Shown here: positions 25,300 to 34,093 of the stretch, piece by piece | How positions within the stretch are numbered: position 1 is the first letter of the stretch | Layout of the letters: each line of letters starts with the position of its first letter | Assembly: GCA_964584805.1 (NCBI GenBank) | Contig: CAZPAY010000016.1 | Span: 1-55,675, forward strand | DNA from: JABHIE01 sp964584805 | GTDB lineage: Bacteria > Planctomycetota > UBA1135 | Direction: 5' to 3' | DNA: 55,675 nt | Made by a program: the position numbers and the translations under genes | The notes under the pieces: model-generated | Database searches by the model: none | What the model was told of the DNA's origin: nothing | What the model saw: only the letters and a program-made list of their open reading frames with translations

Positions 25300-26298
25300 A
25301 TGGACGCAACGTCACCTACCGACTCCACCGCCGCAACTCCTGAATTTTTGCCCACGGGCCGTTTGGGCATACGAAGCTTACTTTGGGTTCTCGCCGTCAT
25401 CATTATGATTTCAGCGGTGATTTACCAAAAGACAACGGGGCCGACTTACCCGCGCAAGGGCTCATTTGAATTCGCTGGCGAGGTTCACAAATATCGCCTC
25501 ATCCGCTCGCAATGGACGAACTCAAAAGATTTTCCGCAAAATGCTGAGGTCGCTTTGCCGGCTGTCGAAGGCGTGAGCGGCACTTTGTTCTGGCGCCGCT
25601 ACAAGGCCGGCGACGATTTTTCGAGCTTGCCCATGGAGGTGCGGCTCGAGCAAGGCGGTGAAAGCAATGTGCTTGCGGCCGATTTGCCAAAGCAAACTTT
25701 TGCAGCCGCCAAGTATGAGTATTACATCGAGCTCCAAACGCCCGAAGGCATGCTTCGCGTCCCTGAAGTCGATGCCACCGCTGAGGTCGCAGCCGATGGG
25801 CCGCCCGTCGAAAATGTGGTGATTCGTTTCAAAGATTGGGTGCCGGGCTACATCTTGTGGCCGCACATCATCCTAATGTTTTTCTCGGTGCTTTGGGGCA
25901 TGCGCACCGCCCTGGCCGCACTTGCGGGGCACTACAATTTCCGTCGCTACGCCTGGATTACTTTTACTGGCATGACTTTGGGCGGCATGGTGCTCGGCCC
26001 GATTGTGCAAAAATACGCCTTCGGCGAGTTCTGGACGGGTTGGCCCAATGGCTATGACCTGACCGATAACAAGATGCTGATTATGTGGGTGTCTTGGATT
26101 GTCGCGATTTCCACCATCGGCCTGAAGCCACGCCCGAAAGAGGGTGTCGGCCGCGGGGTCGTTGTGCTCGCCGCTTTGGCCATGACTGCGGTTTATCTCA
26201 TTCCGCACTCCTTGAGTGGCTCCGAGCTCGATTACAGCAAAATCGAAGAAGGCATGACCGCCGAAGAGGCCGTTAAAGCCATCGGCACGGGCGACTAA
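25300..26298 (+). CDS. Multi-spanning membrane protein of unknown function
   Basis: 332 residues. One membrane helix near residues 25-43 (LLWVLAVIIMISAVIYQ) is followed by a ~150-residue extracytoplasmic beta-rich domain. Four C-terminal helices follow (HIILMFFSVLWGMRTALAAL; WITFTGMTLGGMVLGPIVQ; MLIMWVSWIVAISTIGL; VVVLAALAMTAVYLIPHSL). It ends GSELDYSKIEEG. I do not recognise a named family. It overlaps the next gene by one base (TAATG), and both encode small membrane proteins, so they probably act together. It diverges from the alpha/beta hydrolase gene over a 66-base gap. Confidence 0.7.
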   Translation: MDATSPTDSTAATPEFLPTGRLGIRSLLWVLAVIIMISAVIYQKTTGPTYPRKGSFEFAGEVHKYRLIRSQWTNSKDFPQNAEVALPAVEGVSGTLFWRRYKAGDDFSSLPMEVRLEQGGESNVLAADLPKQTFAAAKYEYYIELQTPEGMLRVPEVDATAEVAADGPPVENVVIRFKDWVPGYILWPHIILMFFSVLWGMRTALAALAGHYNFRRYAWITFTGMTLGGMVLGPIVQKYAFGEFWTGWPNGYDLTDNKMLIMWVSWIVAISTIGLKPRPKEGVGRGVVVLAALAMTAVYLIPHSLSGSELDYSKIEEGMTAEEAVKAIGTGD

Positions 26299-26750
26299 TG
26301 GATACAGCCCAGGCGCATTTGTTGGTGGTGCACCTGCCGGTCGTCGGCAGCTTCTTTGCGCTGATGACTTTGTTGTACGCGCAATGGCGGAAAGATACGG
26401 GCGCCTGGAATTTAGGCATCTTCTTTTTGTTGTTGTGCATGTTGGGCTCGGTTGCCGCGTATTTCACGGGGCCGATTGCGGTCGATGCCTTGCGTGGCGC
26501 GATTGGCGATCAAGCCGATGCGATGCAAGACATGATCGAATTGCATGCAGTGTGGGGGCGAGGTGCCTTTGTAGGTTTGATCTTGGCGGCGCTGTTGGGT
26601 GTGCAGACTTGGTTGCAAGCGGCGCAAGGTTTGACGCCTTCGGGGGTGTTGAAAATTGCGGTGTTGGTCGCTTTAGTGGCGATGCTTGCGGTCAGTGCCT
26701 GGACCGGGCATTTGGGTGGCTTGATTCGGCATGCGGCTGAGTTGGGTTGA
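26298..26750 (+). CDS. Four-helix membrane protein with conserved-looking histidines (DUF2231-like)
   Basis: 150 residues with four predicted membrane helices. Histidines sit near helix ends: AHLLVVHLPVVG, IELHAVWG and WTGHLGGLIRHAAE. The arrangement is reminiscent of DUF2231-type membrane proteins and of small haem-binding membrane subunits, but the similarity is loose. It is translationally coupled to the 332-residue membrane protein upstream. No quinone-, haem- or metal-handling gene adjoins directly, although a metal-binding lipoprotein is encoded just beyond on the other strand. Confidence 0.65.
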   Translation: MDTAQAHLLVVHLPVVGSFFALMTLLYAQWRKDTGAWNLGIFFLLLCMLGSVAAYFTGPIAVDALRGAIGDQADAMQDMIELHAVWGRGAFVGLILAALLGVQTWLQAAQGLTPSGVLKIAVLVALVAMLAVSAWTGHLGGLIRHAAELG

Positions 26751-26791
26751 TTTTTTCTGCGTTTTGGCTTTTGGTACGGTAGGAGGCTTTT

Positions 26792-26875
26792 ATGATTGCG
26801 GTTTTCGACTCAGGCGCATTGCCTGAAAACGGCGCCGTCGCGCGCTACCGAAAGGAATTTGACGAGGCGATGTAG
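26792..26875 (+). CDS. Possible 27-residue small protein
   Basis: A short ORF reading MIAVFDSGALPENGAVARYR followed by KEFDEAM. A perfect AGGAGG Shine-Dalgarno sequence (26781-26786) lies five bases before its ATG, which is striking because most genes here have none. It follows the coupled membrane-protein pair by 41 bases and ends two bases before the stop of the convergent metal-binding lipoprotein gene. It may be a genuine small protein, a remnant of a truncated gene, or a chance ORF. Confidence 0.35.
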   Translation: MIAVFDSGALPENGAVARYRKEFDEAM

Positions 26876-26877
26876 CC

Positions 26878-27825
26878 TTACGGAAGCCGATCGATATTGG
26901 CTTGCATGCGTTGGAAGTAATCGCCTGATTCGGGGTCGGGCATTTCGCATGGAGACAGCAACAAACTTTCGACGCCGACTTTGGCTAGCCTTTGGACGGT
27001 CGCAGGCAGCGGCTCACTCTCCCATAAAAGCATGGTGCGCATTGCATTATCCGGCGTAGAAGCGGCGGCTTCTTTGATCAAGGCAAGGTCGGCACCCGTC
27101 AATTCAGCCCCTGGGTCGAGGTCGAAATTTACGATACTCCAGCCATAACGCTTGGCGAGATATTGATACGCCGGGTGGGAGCATAAAACCTTAACGCCTT
27201 TTAACTTTGGCGCGAGTTTGGCAAATGCGGCATCAAGCTCTTCAAATTGTGCCGCAAGCCGTTTGTGATTCGCGCGGAAGGCATCTGCGTGCTCAGGCCA
27301 GCGCTGGCAAAACGCTTCTAAAATTGCGCGGGCTTGCACACCCGCTAAAACGGGGTCAAGCCAAGTGTGGCCGTCTAAACCCTCATGCGAATGCTCGCCT
27401 TGCCCACCGTGGCTGTGATTGCGTAAACCCTCAATGTGTAAAAACGCATTTTCAAAGCCCGCGGCCGTGTCGACGACTCGGCTGAGTGGCAAACTTGTGG
27501 TCGTCATCCATCGCTCGAAGCCTGCACCGTTGGAGATAATGAGTGCTGCCTTTTGATAAGCCAAAATATCATCGGCTGAGGGCTTCCAAAATATAGGGTC
27601 AGCGTCACCGGGCAGGGGGCAGACGACTTCGAGCAAATCTCCTGCAATTTGTTGCGCCCAAAAAGTCGTGGGGTAAAAAGTGGTGTAGACCGTTTTGGAA
27701 GTCAGGTGGGGCGCGCTGGCTTGGTTGCTGGCATCCGGCTTGCCGCAGGCACTTAGCGTGAGGCCGAGCAGGATTGCAGAAAAGGTGGCGAGCGTAGAGA
27801 GGGAGCGGAGGGCGGATAATTTCAT
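26878..27825 (-). CDS. ZnuA-like metal-binding lipoprotein (cluster A-I substrate-binding protein)
   Basis: Periplasmic metal-binding component of 315 residues with a signal peptide and a clear lipobox, LSACG. It has the ZnuA/TroA pattern: FYPTTFWAQQIAGD, a histidine-rich loop (NHSHGGQGEHSHEGLDGH), HTWLDPVLAG, CSHPAYQYLAKRYGW and SIVNFDLDPGAELTG. A His-rich loop followed by HTWLDP points to zinc or manganese binding. Its start overlaps the stop of the upstream permease gene by four bases (ATGA), so it is the last gene of a four-gene operon. The permease is FtsX/MacB-like, not ZnuB-like, which is unusual for this binding-protein family. Confidence 0.82.
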   Translation of the reverse strand: MKLSALRSLSTLATFSAILLGLTLSACGKPDASNQASAPHLTSKTVYTTFYPTTFWAQQIAGDLLEVVCPLPGDADPIFWKPSADDILAYQKAALIISNGAGFERWMTTTSLPLSRVVDTAAGFENAFLHIEGLRNHSHGGQGEHSHEGLDGHTWLDPVLAGVQARAILEAFCQRWPEHADAFRANHKRLAAQFEELDAAFAKLAPKLKGVKVLCSHPAYQYLAKRYGWSIVNFDLDPGAELTGADLALIKEAAASTPDNAMRTMLLWESEPLPATVQRLAKVGVESLLLSPCEMPDPESGDYFQRMQANIDRLP

Positions 27826-29009
27826 AATGCTTGCACAAAGTTGGGTAGAAGTTTTAGCGCGATTTGCACACCGACAAGAGCAAACGCCGCGGCAATCGAA
27901 ACGACAAAGACGAGCTCATACAAATGTAGTTTGAGAGTCGCGCCTTTGCTGCAACCAATGCGATGCAGGGTCGCCATTTCGCGAGCGCGGAGTTTGGCGC
28001 TCAAAACCAAAACCAATGCCGTCAACAAACCGGTCACGACAAGCAACACCCCGGAAAAGGCGTCAAAGAAGGTTTTTAAGCGGAACACGAAACTCATCAA
28101 GTCGCTCAAAACGACACGCGGGGAAACAAACTGCAAAACTCTCGATTGATGAAAGCGCGCTTTTGCCATGGTGCTGGCTTTGACCCAATCGGCCTCGCTT
28201 ATGCCGCGTGCGGGCATCACAATCGCACCTTGCAATGGGCGCGCGTTGGGGTCGAGGTGGCTGTGGAATGAATCCAAATTGTCGGCCGTGACTTCACGGT
28301 ATTCCATCACCGCTTGGCTCACGACCACTTGCTCAGCGGTCTCGCCAAGCACGAGTTTTGAATCAATCGATTCAGCTGCATCATGACCATGGGCAAGGCC
28401 ATCAAGAATCCAGGCGGTTTGAATATCTACAAAAACCGCATCGTCATCTGGACCGCCTGTTTCTGCCAATACGCCGCAGACATGCATTTTTAAAGCGGGC
28501 GGTTTCGCGATGTCATAAAGCTCTTTTGGGTCGCTGAACAAAGCATCGCCCACACTCAAATTAAGCGCACGGGCAACGGAAGCACCCAACATTACATCGC
28601 CCAGAAGCAAAGGCGCCGTGCCGGAGGTCGCTTGCAAATGGTGCAACTCAAAATACTCAACGGTCGTGCCGCAAATCGGGTAGTCGCGCGCCGTATGCTG
28701 CAAGTGCAGTGGAATCACCGAGAAGTTTTTGTCATCACGCAAACCTTCAAGCTCACCCCAATGAAACACATCTAACTCAGCACGGCGAAAGTAAAGCGCG
28801 TTAAGCGTTAAGTCAAAACGCGACCCACGCGCACCGACCAAAAACGGAGTGCTTTCTCCACGCGCGGCCAAGTTGACTTGATAGGCGTCTGTAAGTGCGG
28901 TCGTCGCACTCGGCAAAAAACCAGCAAGTGCCAAACACCCAATCAACAAAGCGGTGCGGGCTTTGTGATAAGTCAAATGCCGCCAAGCCAGTAAACGCAG
29001 GCCCTTCAT
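27822..29009 (-). CDS. ABC transporter permease, FtsX/MacB type
   Basis: 395-residue inner-membrane permease with the four-helix type VII architecture. One helix lies near the N-terminus (TALLIGCLALAGFLPSATTA), then a ~220-residue periplasmic domain. Three C-terminal helices follow (FSGVLLVVTGLLTALVLVLS; LYELVFVVSIAAAFALVGV), with the coupling-helix segment REMATLHRIGCSKGATLKL between them. The periplasmic part holds a HGHD motif (GLAHGHDAAES) that could bind metal. Its start overlaps the ATPase stop by four bases and its stop overlaps the ZnuA-like start by four. FtsX-type permeases normally serve mechanotransmission or export of lipoproteins and macrolides, so pairing with a metal-binding protein is notable. 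Confidence 0.85.
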   Translation of the reverse strand: MKGLRLLAWRHLTYHKARTALLIGCLALAGFLPSATTALTDAYQVNLAARGESTPFLVGARGSRFDLTLNALYFRRAELDVFHWGELEGLRDDKNFSVIPLHLQHTARDYPICGTTVEYFELHHLQATSGTAPLLLGDVMLGASVARALNLSVGDALFSDPKELYDIAKPPALKMHVCGVLAETGGPDDDAVFVDIQTAWILDGLAHGHDAAESIDSKLVLGETAEQVVVSQAVMEYREVTADNLDSFHSHLDPNARPLQGAIVMPARGISEADWVKASTMAKARFHQSRVLQFVSPRVVLSDLMSFVFRLKTFFDAFSGVLLVVTGLLTALVLVLSAKLRAREMATLHRIGCSKGATLKLHLYELVFVVSIAAAFALVGVQIALKLLPNFVQAL

Positions 29010-29665
29010 CGTGCGGCCCCCAAATCAATCACCTGTGCAAAACGCGAAAGTAAATCGTGATCGTGCGTGACCATCATCAAAGTCGCGCCGTCGGCCGCTA
29101 CCTGCTCAAACAACAAATCCATCGCCGCCGTTTTTGAAGCGGGGTCGAGGTTGCCGGTGGGCTCATCGCAAATGACCAACTGCGGTTTCACCACAAGCGC
29201 CCGGCAAATCGCCACACGCTGGCGCTCGCCTTGAGACAAGAATTCAGGACGCCGCGAAAGCGTATGCGCCACACCCATGCGCTCAGCCAACATCAAAGCC
29301 CGCACGTTGTCGGTCGCGGTGGGGGCGCGCTCAGCCAAATGAAAAGGAAGCAAGATGTTTTCAAGCGCAGTCAAGTAGTCCAACAATTCAAACTGCTGAA
29401 ACACCATACCGATTTGCTCAAGTCGAAACGCTCGCCGCGTGCCGTCCGCGAGTGATTGGATAGGTGCGCCGGCGACTTCAATCTCGCCCGCATCAGGCGA
29501 CAAAATCCCGGCGAGCAAATGCGCCAAAGTTGTCTTGCCGCAACCGCTCGGCCCAATCACTACGGTGTGTTGGCCGGAATCAATCGAAAGCGCGTCAATG
29601 CTCAACGCAAATTCACTTTCGCCATAAGCGAATCGCAAACCGGTCGCGCGCACTAAATTCGACAT
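29006..29665 (-). CDS. ABC transporter ATP-binding protein (LolD/MacB-like)
   Basis: ATPase subunit, about 219 residues. It has Walker A GPSGCGKTT, the Q-loop in MVFQQFELLDYL (typical of the LolD/FtsE/MacB group), the signature LSQGERQRVAICRAL, Walker B with LVICDEPTGNLDP, and the switch His in MMVTHDHDLL. It pairs with the FtsX/MacB-type permease encoded next (four-base overlap). I use ATG 29665; the frame is open to TTG 29671, which would overlap the upstream gene's stop. It energises whatever the permease moves or the conformational work it performs. Confidence 0.92.
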   Translation of the reverse strand: MSNLVRATGLRFAYGESEFALSIDALSIDSGQHTVVIGPSGCGKTTLAHLLAGILSPDAGEIEVAGAPIQSLADGTRRAFRLEQIGMVFQQFELLDYLTALENILLPFHLAERAPTATDNVRALMLAERMGVAHTLSRRPEFLSQGERQRVAICRALVVKPQLVICDEPTGNLDPASKTAAMDLLFEQVAADGATLMMVTHDHDLLSRFAQVIDLGAAR

Positions 29666-29667
29666 CG

Positions 29668-30966
29668 TCAAAGCGTTTCAGGGATGGGCTCGGAAGCCAC
29701 ACGGAACTGCTCTAGGGTACGCGATTTGCGGATGCGCCATGGCTCAACTTTGCGGCCGTCATCGCTGATTCGCCCGACCACGGTGTATTCGGCGCGATAT
29801 TCATTGAGCCGTGTGTGCGCGTGACCCCAATGGTGGACGGCCCCCTCAACTTGCCATCGCGCATCGACTTGGAATTGCAGGTGTTTGTCATCGGCGAGTG
29901 AAATGCCCGCAATCTTGAAATCAATCGGAGTGACCGCCTGCACGCGACTCACCGCACCGCCTTCTTCGCGCATGACGAGGCCTTCGTAAACCTGACTGTA
30001 AATCTCATCGAGTAAATCGCCTTCAACCGATTGAGCAAGTGCGTCGTAAATTTCGCTTTCATCGGTGTAATCAAATGCGCGATAAATATTAGCGTGAAGC
30101 GGTCGGAAAATGTCGAGTGCGCGCTCATGCGTGAGCAAAGCAGGAAGTGTCGTCTCGGTTGTCGTGCCGTTTGCTGCCGAAAAAGAGCACCCGAAATCGG
30201 AATTCCAGGAAGCCAGGCCAATCAAAACCAAAGCGGGTGCCAAAATCGTGCCCCTTTCTTTTGCCGCACGCCGGCGGATTTCAAACCCGATACCCAATGC
30301 AATCAAAGCAATGGCGAGGAGGTTAATGCGAAAATCCAAGCCCTCGAATTCAGCGTTTTCTGAGGCCAGAAAAACCGGCACCGTCTCAAATCGAGGCCCA
30401 ACCCCATCGCGAGGGCGCACCCAAACAAACTCAGGCTCGGTGGTCGTGAACTCAAGATTGGTGTCTTGGCCATAAGCAATCAACAAACCCGCAACATTAA
30501 TCGGGTTGTCGCCGCGGCCCTCGTCTTGGATGCGGTCAGGAGGGAAGGATGTCCAGCGGATTTCCACCCGCTGTGCGGGCGATTTTGCGGAATACTCAAA
30601 TTGCAGAGTCAACTGCGTCAGGGCGCGTGCGCCAAACGCGGGGAAGAGTGGCAGTAAGTCTTCCTTCGGAAGCGTGAGGTGTATCTCCCCAGGCTGCCCG
30701 ACCACGGCAACACCGTCTATTTTGATACGACAAGTGTCGGCGAAATGCTCGATCAGAGCCGCCCGCAAGCCGGGCATTTCGACCGGATCGACTAATTCGT
30801 CGTCTTCACGCGCAATGTCGACAACTTCATCGACAAAGGCAAGGTTGCAAGTGACTTCCACGACCACGCGCTCGTCTTCAATAAGCAAGAGCAAGCTCGC
30901 ATCTGGCCCATCTTGGGGATGGACAAATAAGGTGCAAACAAGGGCGAAGAGTGCGCGTAAAAGCAT
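29668..30966 (-). CDS. Hypothetical exported/membrane protein heading the ABC operon
   Basis: 432 residues. The N-terminus has a signal peptide (LLRALFALVCTLFVHPQDG). A beta-rich extracytoplasmic domain runs to about residue 205, then two membrane helices (INLLAIALIALGIGFEIRR; ILAPALVLIGLASW). A C-terminal soluble domain contains HANIYRAFDYTDESEIYDAL and ends in a beta-rich segment with HHWGHAHTRLNEYRAEY, again histidine-rich. I do not recognise a named family. It lies two bases upstream of the ATPase gene in a four-gene operon with the FtsX-type permease and the ZnuA-like lipoprotein, so a role in the same metal-related transport is likely. Confidence 0.7.
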   Translation of the reverse strand: MLLRALFALVCTLFVHPQDGPDASLLLLIEDERVVVEVTCNLAFVDEVVDIAREDDELVDPVEMPGLRAALIEHFADTCRIKIDGVAVVGQPGEIHLTLPKEDLLPLFPAFGARALTQLTLQFEYSAKSPAQRVEIRWTSFPPDRIQDEGRGDNPINVAGLLIAYGQDTNLEFTTTEPEFVWVRPRDGVGPRFETVPVFLASENAEFEGLDFRINLLAIALIALGIGFEIRRRAAKERGTILAPALVLIGLASWNSDFGCSFSAANGTTTETTLPALLTHERALDIFRPLHANIYRAFDYTDESEIYDALAQSVEGDLLDEIYSQVYEGLVMREEGGAVSRVQAVTPIDFKIAGISLADDKHLQFQVDARWQVEGAVHHWGHAHTRLNEYRAEYTVVGRISDDGRKVEPWRIRKSRTLEQFRVASEPIPETL

Positions 30967-31083
30967 GCGAGTAGGCGGCGCGGGGCAATCCCGAAGTCGA
31001 AGTATACTGCTCTATTCCTGCCCATTCGGCTCCCGCTCGGCACCTGTTGCCAGCCGTTAACGGGTACCCCAACTCCCTGACCC

Positions 31084-33096
31084 ATGAAAAAATCCACTCT
31101 CGCTCGTTGGGCGGCCGTCGCCGCTGGTTGCGCTCTTGTTTTTGCCTTTACTGCTGTGCCGGCTGTCGCTTTCACGCCTCAACCCGCACCTGCCCAAGAG
31201 GCTGATGATTTGCAATTTGAGGGCCCGGTTGCGATTGCACTCTCGACCATGTCAGAAGACGAGCGCGTCTACAACGACCACATCGTCACATTGGCGAGCC
31301 CTTTCATGGAGGGCCGCGTCCCGGGTTCACGCGGCATGGAAATCGCGACCGAGTACATGGAGTTTTACTTCAAAGCCGCCGGTCTTGAACCTGGTTTTGA
31401 TGGCTCCTGGCAACAGCCTTTTGAGTTGGGCGGCGAACTTGAATTGGTCGAGCAATCTTTGGCTTGCGGGGGCGACTCAATTCTGAGTGGCGAGCAATTC
31501 AATGCACTGAGCCTCGGCACTACCGGCGAATACACGGGCGAGGCCGTTTTTGTGGGCTACTCGATTGAAAAGGGGCAAGACGATTACACGAGTTTCCCCG
31601 AAGGCCTCGATGTCGAAGGCAAAGCCGTTGTGATGTTTCGTTTTGAGCCCATGGGCGACGACGGCAGCAGCAACTGGGCCAAGGGCGGTGCCTGGACGCG
31701 CGCGGCGGGTTTTGCGGCAAAAGTGCGCGCCGTCAGCAAGCGCAACGCCGCGGCCGTCATCATCATCAACCCACCCGACTGCGCCGATCCGCGGGCCAAT
31801 GAATTGACCGCCGCAGGCAAAGGGGGCCGTCGTCGCGCCAATGTCCCGGTCATGATGGTTTCCGCCGAAGCGGGTGAAGCCATGGTCAAGAGTTTGGGTT
31901 GGGATGGCTCGTTGCGCGACTTGCGCAATCACGCCGATGCGGGCCTGGGCTCCTTCTCTTTTGCGAACCCTGTCGAGGCTTCCTGCAGGTTTGAGAACAA
32001 GGCCTTGATCGCTAACAATGTGGGTGGCATCCTGCGCGGCAAAGGCGATTTGGCCGATGAGTGGGTGGTTTTGGGCGCTCACCTCGATCACCTCGGTATG
32101 GGTTATTTCGGCTCGCGCCGTGGCCCTGGCGAGTTGCACCCTGGCGCTGACGACAACGCTTCTGGCTCTGCCGCCGTTTTGATGTTGGCCGATAAGTTGG
32201 CTCAATATTACGCTGAGTTGCCCGAAGGCACACCAGCACGCTCGATTCTCTTTATGGGCTTTAGTGCCGAAGAATCGGGTCTAAACGGCTCTTTCCATTA
32301 CGCAAAAAACCCAATCGTGCCGATGGCTGACCACAAGTTGATGATTAACTTTGACATGATTGGTCGCGTGAAAAACAAGCGCCTGTCGGTTTCGGGCTCG
32401 ACATCGGGTGTGGGCATGGAAGATTGGCTCGACCCGTTTTACGAGGCATCCTCTCTAGATATCGTCAAGCCGGCCAACATGAGCGGCGCGAGTGACCACA
32501 CGGCGTTTTATCGCAAGGGTGTGCCGGTTTTGTTTGGCATCATTGCCGATTTTCACGGCGACTATCACACGCCTGATGACTTATCCTGGAAGATTAATCG
32601 CCACGATGCGGTCGAAACGATTTACCTTTTTGAAAACATTCTCAAAGGCGCGACGGTTCGTTCCGAGTTGTTTGAGTATCAAAAAATTCAGGGCAAAAAG
32701 AAAAAGAAATCAGCTCCAGCCGATTCGGCGATAGCCAAACTGAACAAGGCTGCAGCAGAGGCCGAAACCGAAGCATCCGATAAGCCGCGCTCCGGTGGCC
32801 GCATGTCGAGCATGAAAGTGCGTTTCGGCATCGCGCCTGGCACTTATTCCGATGATGGCGCGCCAGGTGTCGCGGTCGGTGAAGTCATGGCCGATACATC
32901 CGCATCTGACGCCGGCATTTTGGCTGGCGATCGCTTGGTGAAGTGGTCGGGGAAAGACATCCCTGATATTCAATCCTGGATGACCATGTTGATGGATTGC
33001 GAGCCCGGCCAAAAAGTGCAAGTCACTTTGATTCGTGATGGGAAAGAGGTCATCCTTTGGGTGACTCTGAAAGCTCGTCAGCAAGCGGGTCAGTAA
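31084..33096 (+). CDS. Exported M28 family metallopeptidase with PA and PDZ domains
   Basis: 670-residue zinc aminopeptidase with a signal peptide (residues ~1-30, ending near AVAFTPQ). An inserted protease-associated (PA) region lies around residues 130-270. The catalytic M28 domain shows VVLGAHLDHLG, the second ligand in HPGADDNASG, the catalytic and metal Glu in GFSAEESGLNGS, NFDMIGRV, and the last His in HGDYHTPDDL. A lysine-rich linker leads to a C-terminal PDZ domain (GVAVGEVMADTSASDAGILA; GDRLVKWSGKDI). This domain order is common in planctomycete and bacteroidete secreted peptidases. Confidence 0.92.
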   Translation: MKKSTLARWAAVAAGCALVFAFTAVPAVAFTPQPAPAQEADDLQFEGPVAIALSTMSEDERVYNDHIVTLASPFMEGRVPGSRGMEIATEYMEFYFKAAGLEPGFDGSWQQPFELGGELELVEQSLACGGDSILSGEQFNALSLGTTGEYTGEAVFVGYSIEKGQDDYTSFPEGLDVEGKAVVMFRFEPMGDDGSSNWAKGGAWTRAAGFAAKVRAVSKRNAAAVIIINPPDCADPRANELTAAGKGGRRRANVPVMMVSAEAGEAMVKSLGWDGSLRDLRNHADAGLGSFSFANPVEASCRFENKALIANNVGGILRGKGDLADEWVVLGAHLDHLGMGYFGSRRGPGELHPGADDNASGSAAVLMLADKLAQYYAELPEGTPARSILFMGFSAEESGLNGSFHYAKNPIVPMADHKLMINFDMIGRVKNKRLSVSGSTSGVGMEDWLDPFYEASSLDIVKPANMSGASDHTAFYRKGVPVLFGIIADFHGDYHTPDDLSWKINRHDAVETIYLFENILKGATVRSELFEYQKIQGKKKKKSAPADSAIAKLNKAAAEAETEASDKPRSGGRMSSMKVRFGIAPGTYSDDGAPGVAVGEVMADTSASDAGILAGDRLVKWSGKDIPDIQSWMTMLMDCEPGQKVQVTLIRDGKEVILWVTLKARQQAGQ

Positions 33097-33134
33097 TCGC
33101 AGCGGTATCCGCTCGCTAGATTCATTCCGCCACC

Positions 33135-34082
33135 ATGAACGACCCGCAACGCTCCCGCGCACTTGGCGCATTGTTGCTGGTCGTCGTCATTTGGGGATGG
33201 TCTTTTGTTTGGATTAAAGACGCTCTCGATGCAGCTGAGAGCATTCTCGGCCCTGGGCATGATGCGGTCTCGGTTGGGCTTTTTGTGGGGCTGCGGTTTG
33301 GAATAGCGGCAATTTTGCTACCGCTAATTTTGCCCGCCGCGCGTCACATTCGCGGCACGGCCCTTTGGCGCGGGTCATTCGTTTTGGCGGCATTCATGGG
33401 CGGAGGTTTCTTTTTGCAAACCTTTGCGCTGGTCGATTTGTCACCTGCGGTTTCAGCATTTTTAACGAGCCTTTATGTCGCCTTCACTGCATTGTTTGGC
33501 CGCCTTTTTCGCCATCAAAAAATTCGACTCGCGCTCGGCATCGGCGTTGTGCTCGCAACACTGGGTGGGGGATTCATCAGCGGCCCACCTCAACTGCATT
33601 TTGATTTGCCCGAGTGGCTCTCGGTCGGCTGCGCGGTGATGTTCGCCTGCAACATCCTCGCGACCGATCACTACACGCAAAAGCTCAGCCCACTCGCGCT
33701 GACTACAACTTCTTTTGTGTGGGTCACGCTATTCAGCCTGCTCATTTTCGCCTGGGGGATGGCCGGCGATAGCGCCGTCTCGATGGCGACCTTGCGAGAG
33801 TTGCTGCTCTCACCCGCCTACATTTGGTCGCTTTTGCTTTGCGCCGTTTTAGGCACAGTCGTCGCCTTATCGCTGATGAATCAATTTCAGCGCGTGCTTG
33901 ACCCTGTGCGTGCGGCCGTGCTTTATGGACTTGAGCCCGTTTTTACAGCCATCATCGCGCTCGCGCTCGGTGCCGAGAGTTTGACATTCTGGCTTGTCGT
34001 CGGTGGCTCGAGTGTTTTTGCGGGCAACATCGTGGCCGAGTTGGGGCCGCGCATGATGCGTAAATGGCGCAAGGTCGCCTGA
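33135..34082 (+). CDS. EamA/DMT-family membrane transporter
   Basis: 315 residues with ten predicted membrane helices in two EamA repeats. The first begins LLLVVVIWGWSFVWIKDAL. The second has NQFQRVLDPVRAAVLYGLEP, then FTAIIALALGAESLTFW; the PVRAAVLYGLEPVF helix is typical of the drug/metabolite transporter superfamily. It probably exports or imports a small metabolite or amino acid; the substrate is not predictable. It starts 38 bases after the M28 gene and is followed after 11 bases by the sialidase-like gene. Confidence 0.88.
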   Translation: MNDPQRSRALGALLLVVVIWGWSFVWIKDALDAAESILGPGHDAVSVGLFVGLRFGIAAILLPLILPAARHIRGTALWRGSFVLAAFMGGGFFLQTFALVDLSPAVSAFLTSLYVAFTALFGRLFRHQKIRLALGIGVVLATLGGGFISGPPQLHFDLPEWLSVGCAVMFACNILATDHYTQKLSPLALTTTSFVWVTLFSLLIFAWGMAGDSAVSMATLRELLLSPAYIWSLLLCAVLGTVVALSLMNQFQRVLDPVRAAVLYGLEPVFTAIIALALGAESLTFWLVVGGSSVFAGNIVAELGPRMMRKWRKVA

Positions 34083-34093
34083 AACCGTTAGCT

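Noticed and set aside
31477..32205. Antisense ORF of 242 codons within the M28 peptidase gene
   Set aside because: It is opposite a complete M28 domain with all metal ligands; no domain is seen in the antisense frame.
33098..33110. Short AGCGG/CCGCT hairpin after the M28 gene as a terminator
   Set aside because: The stem is only five base pairs and no T run follows on either strand.
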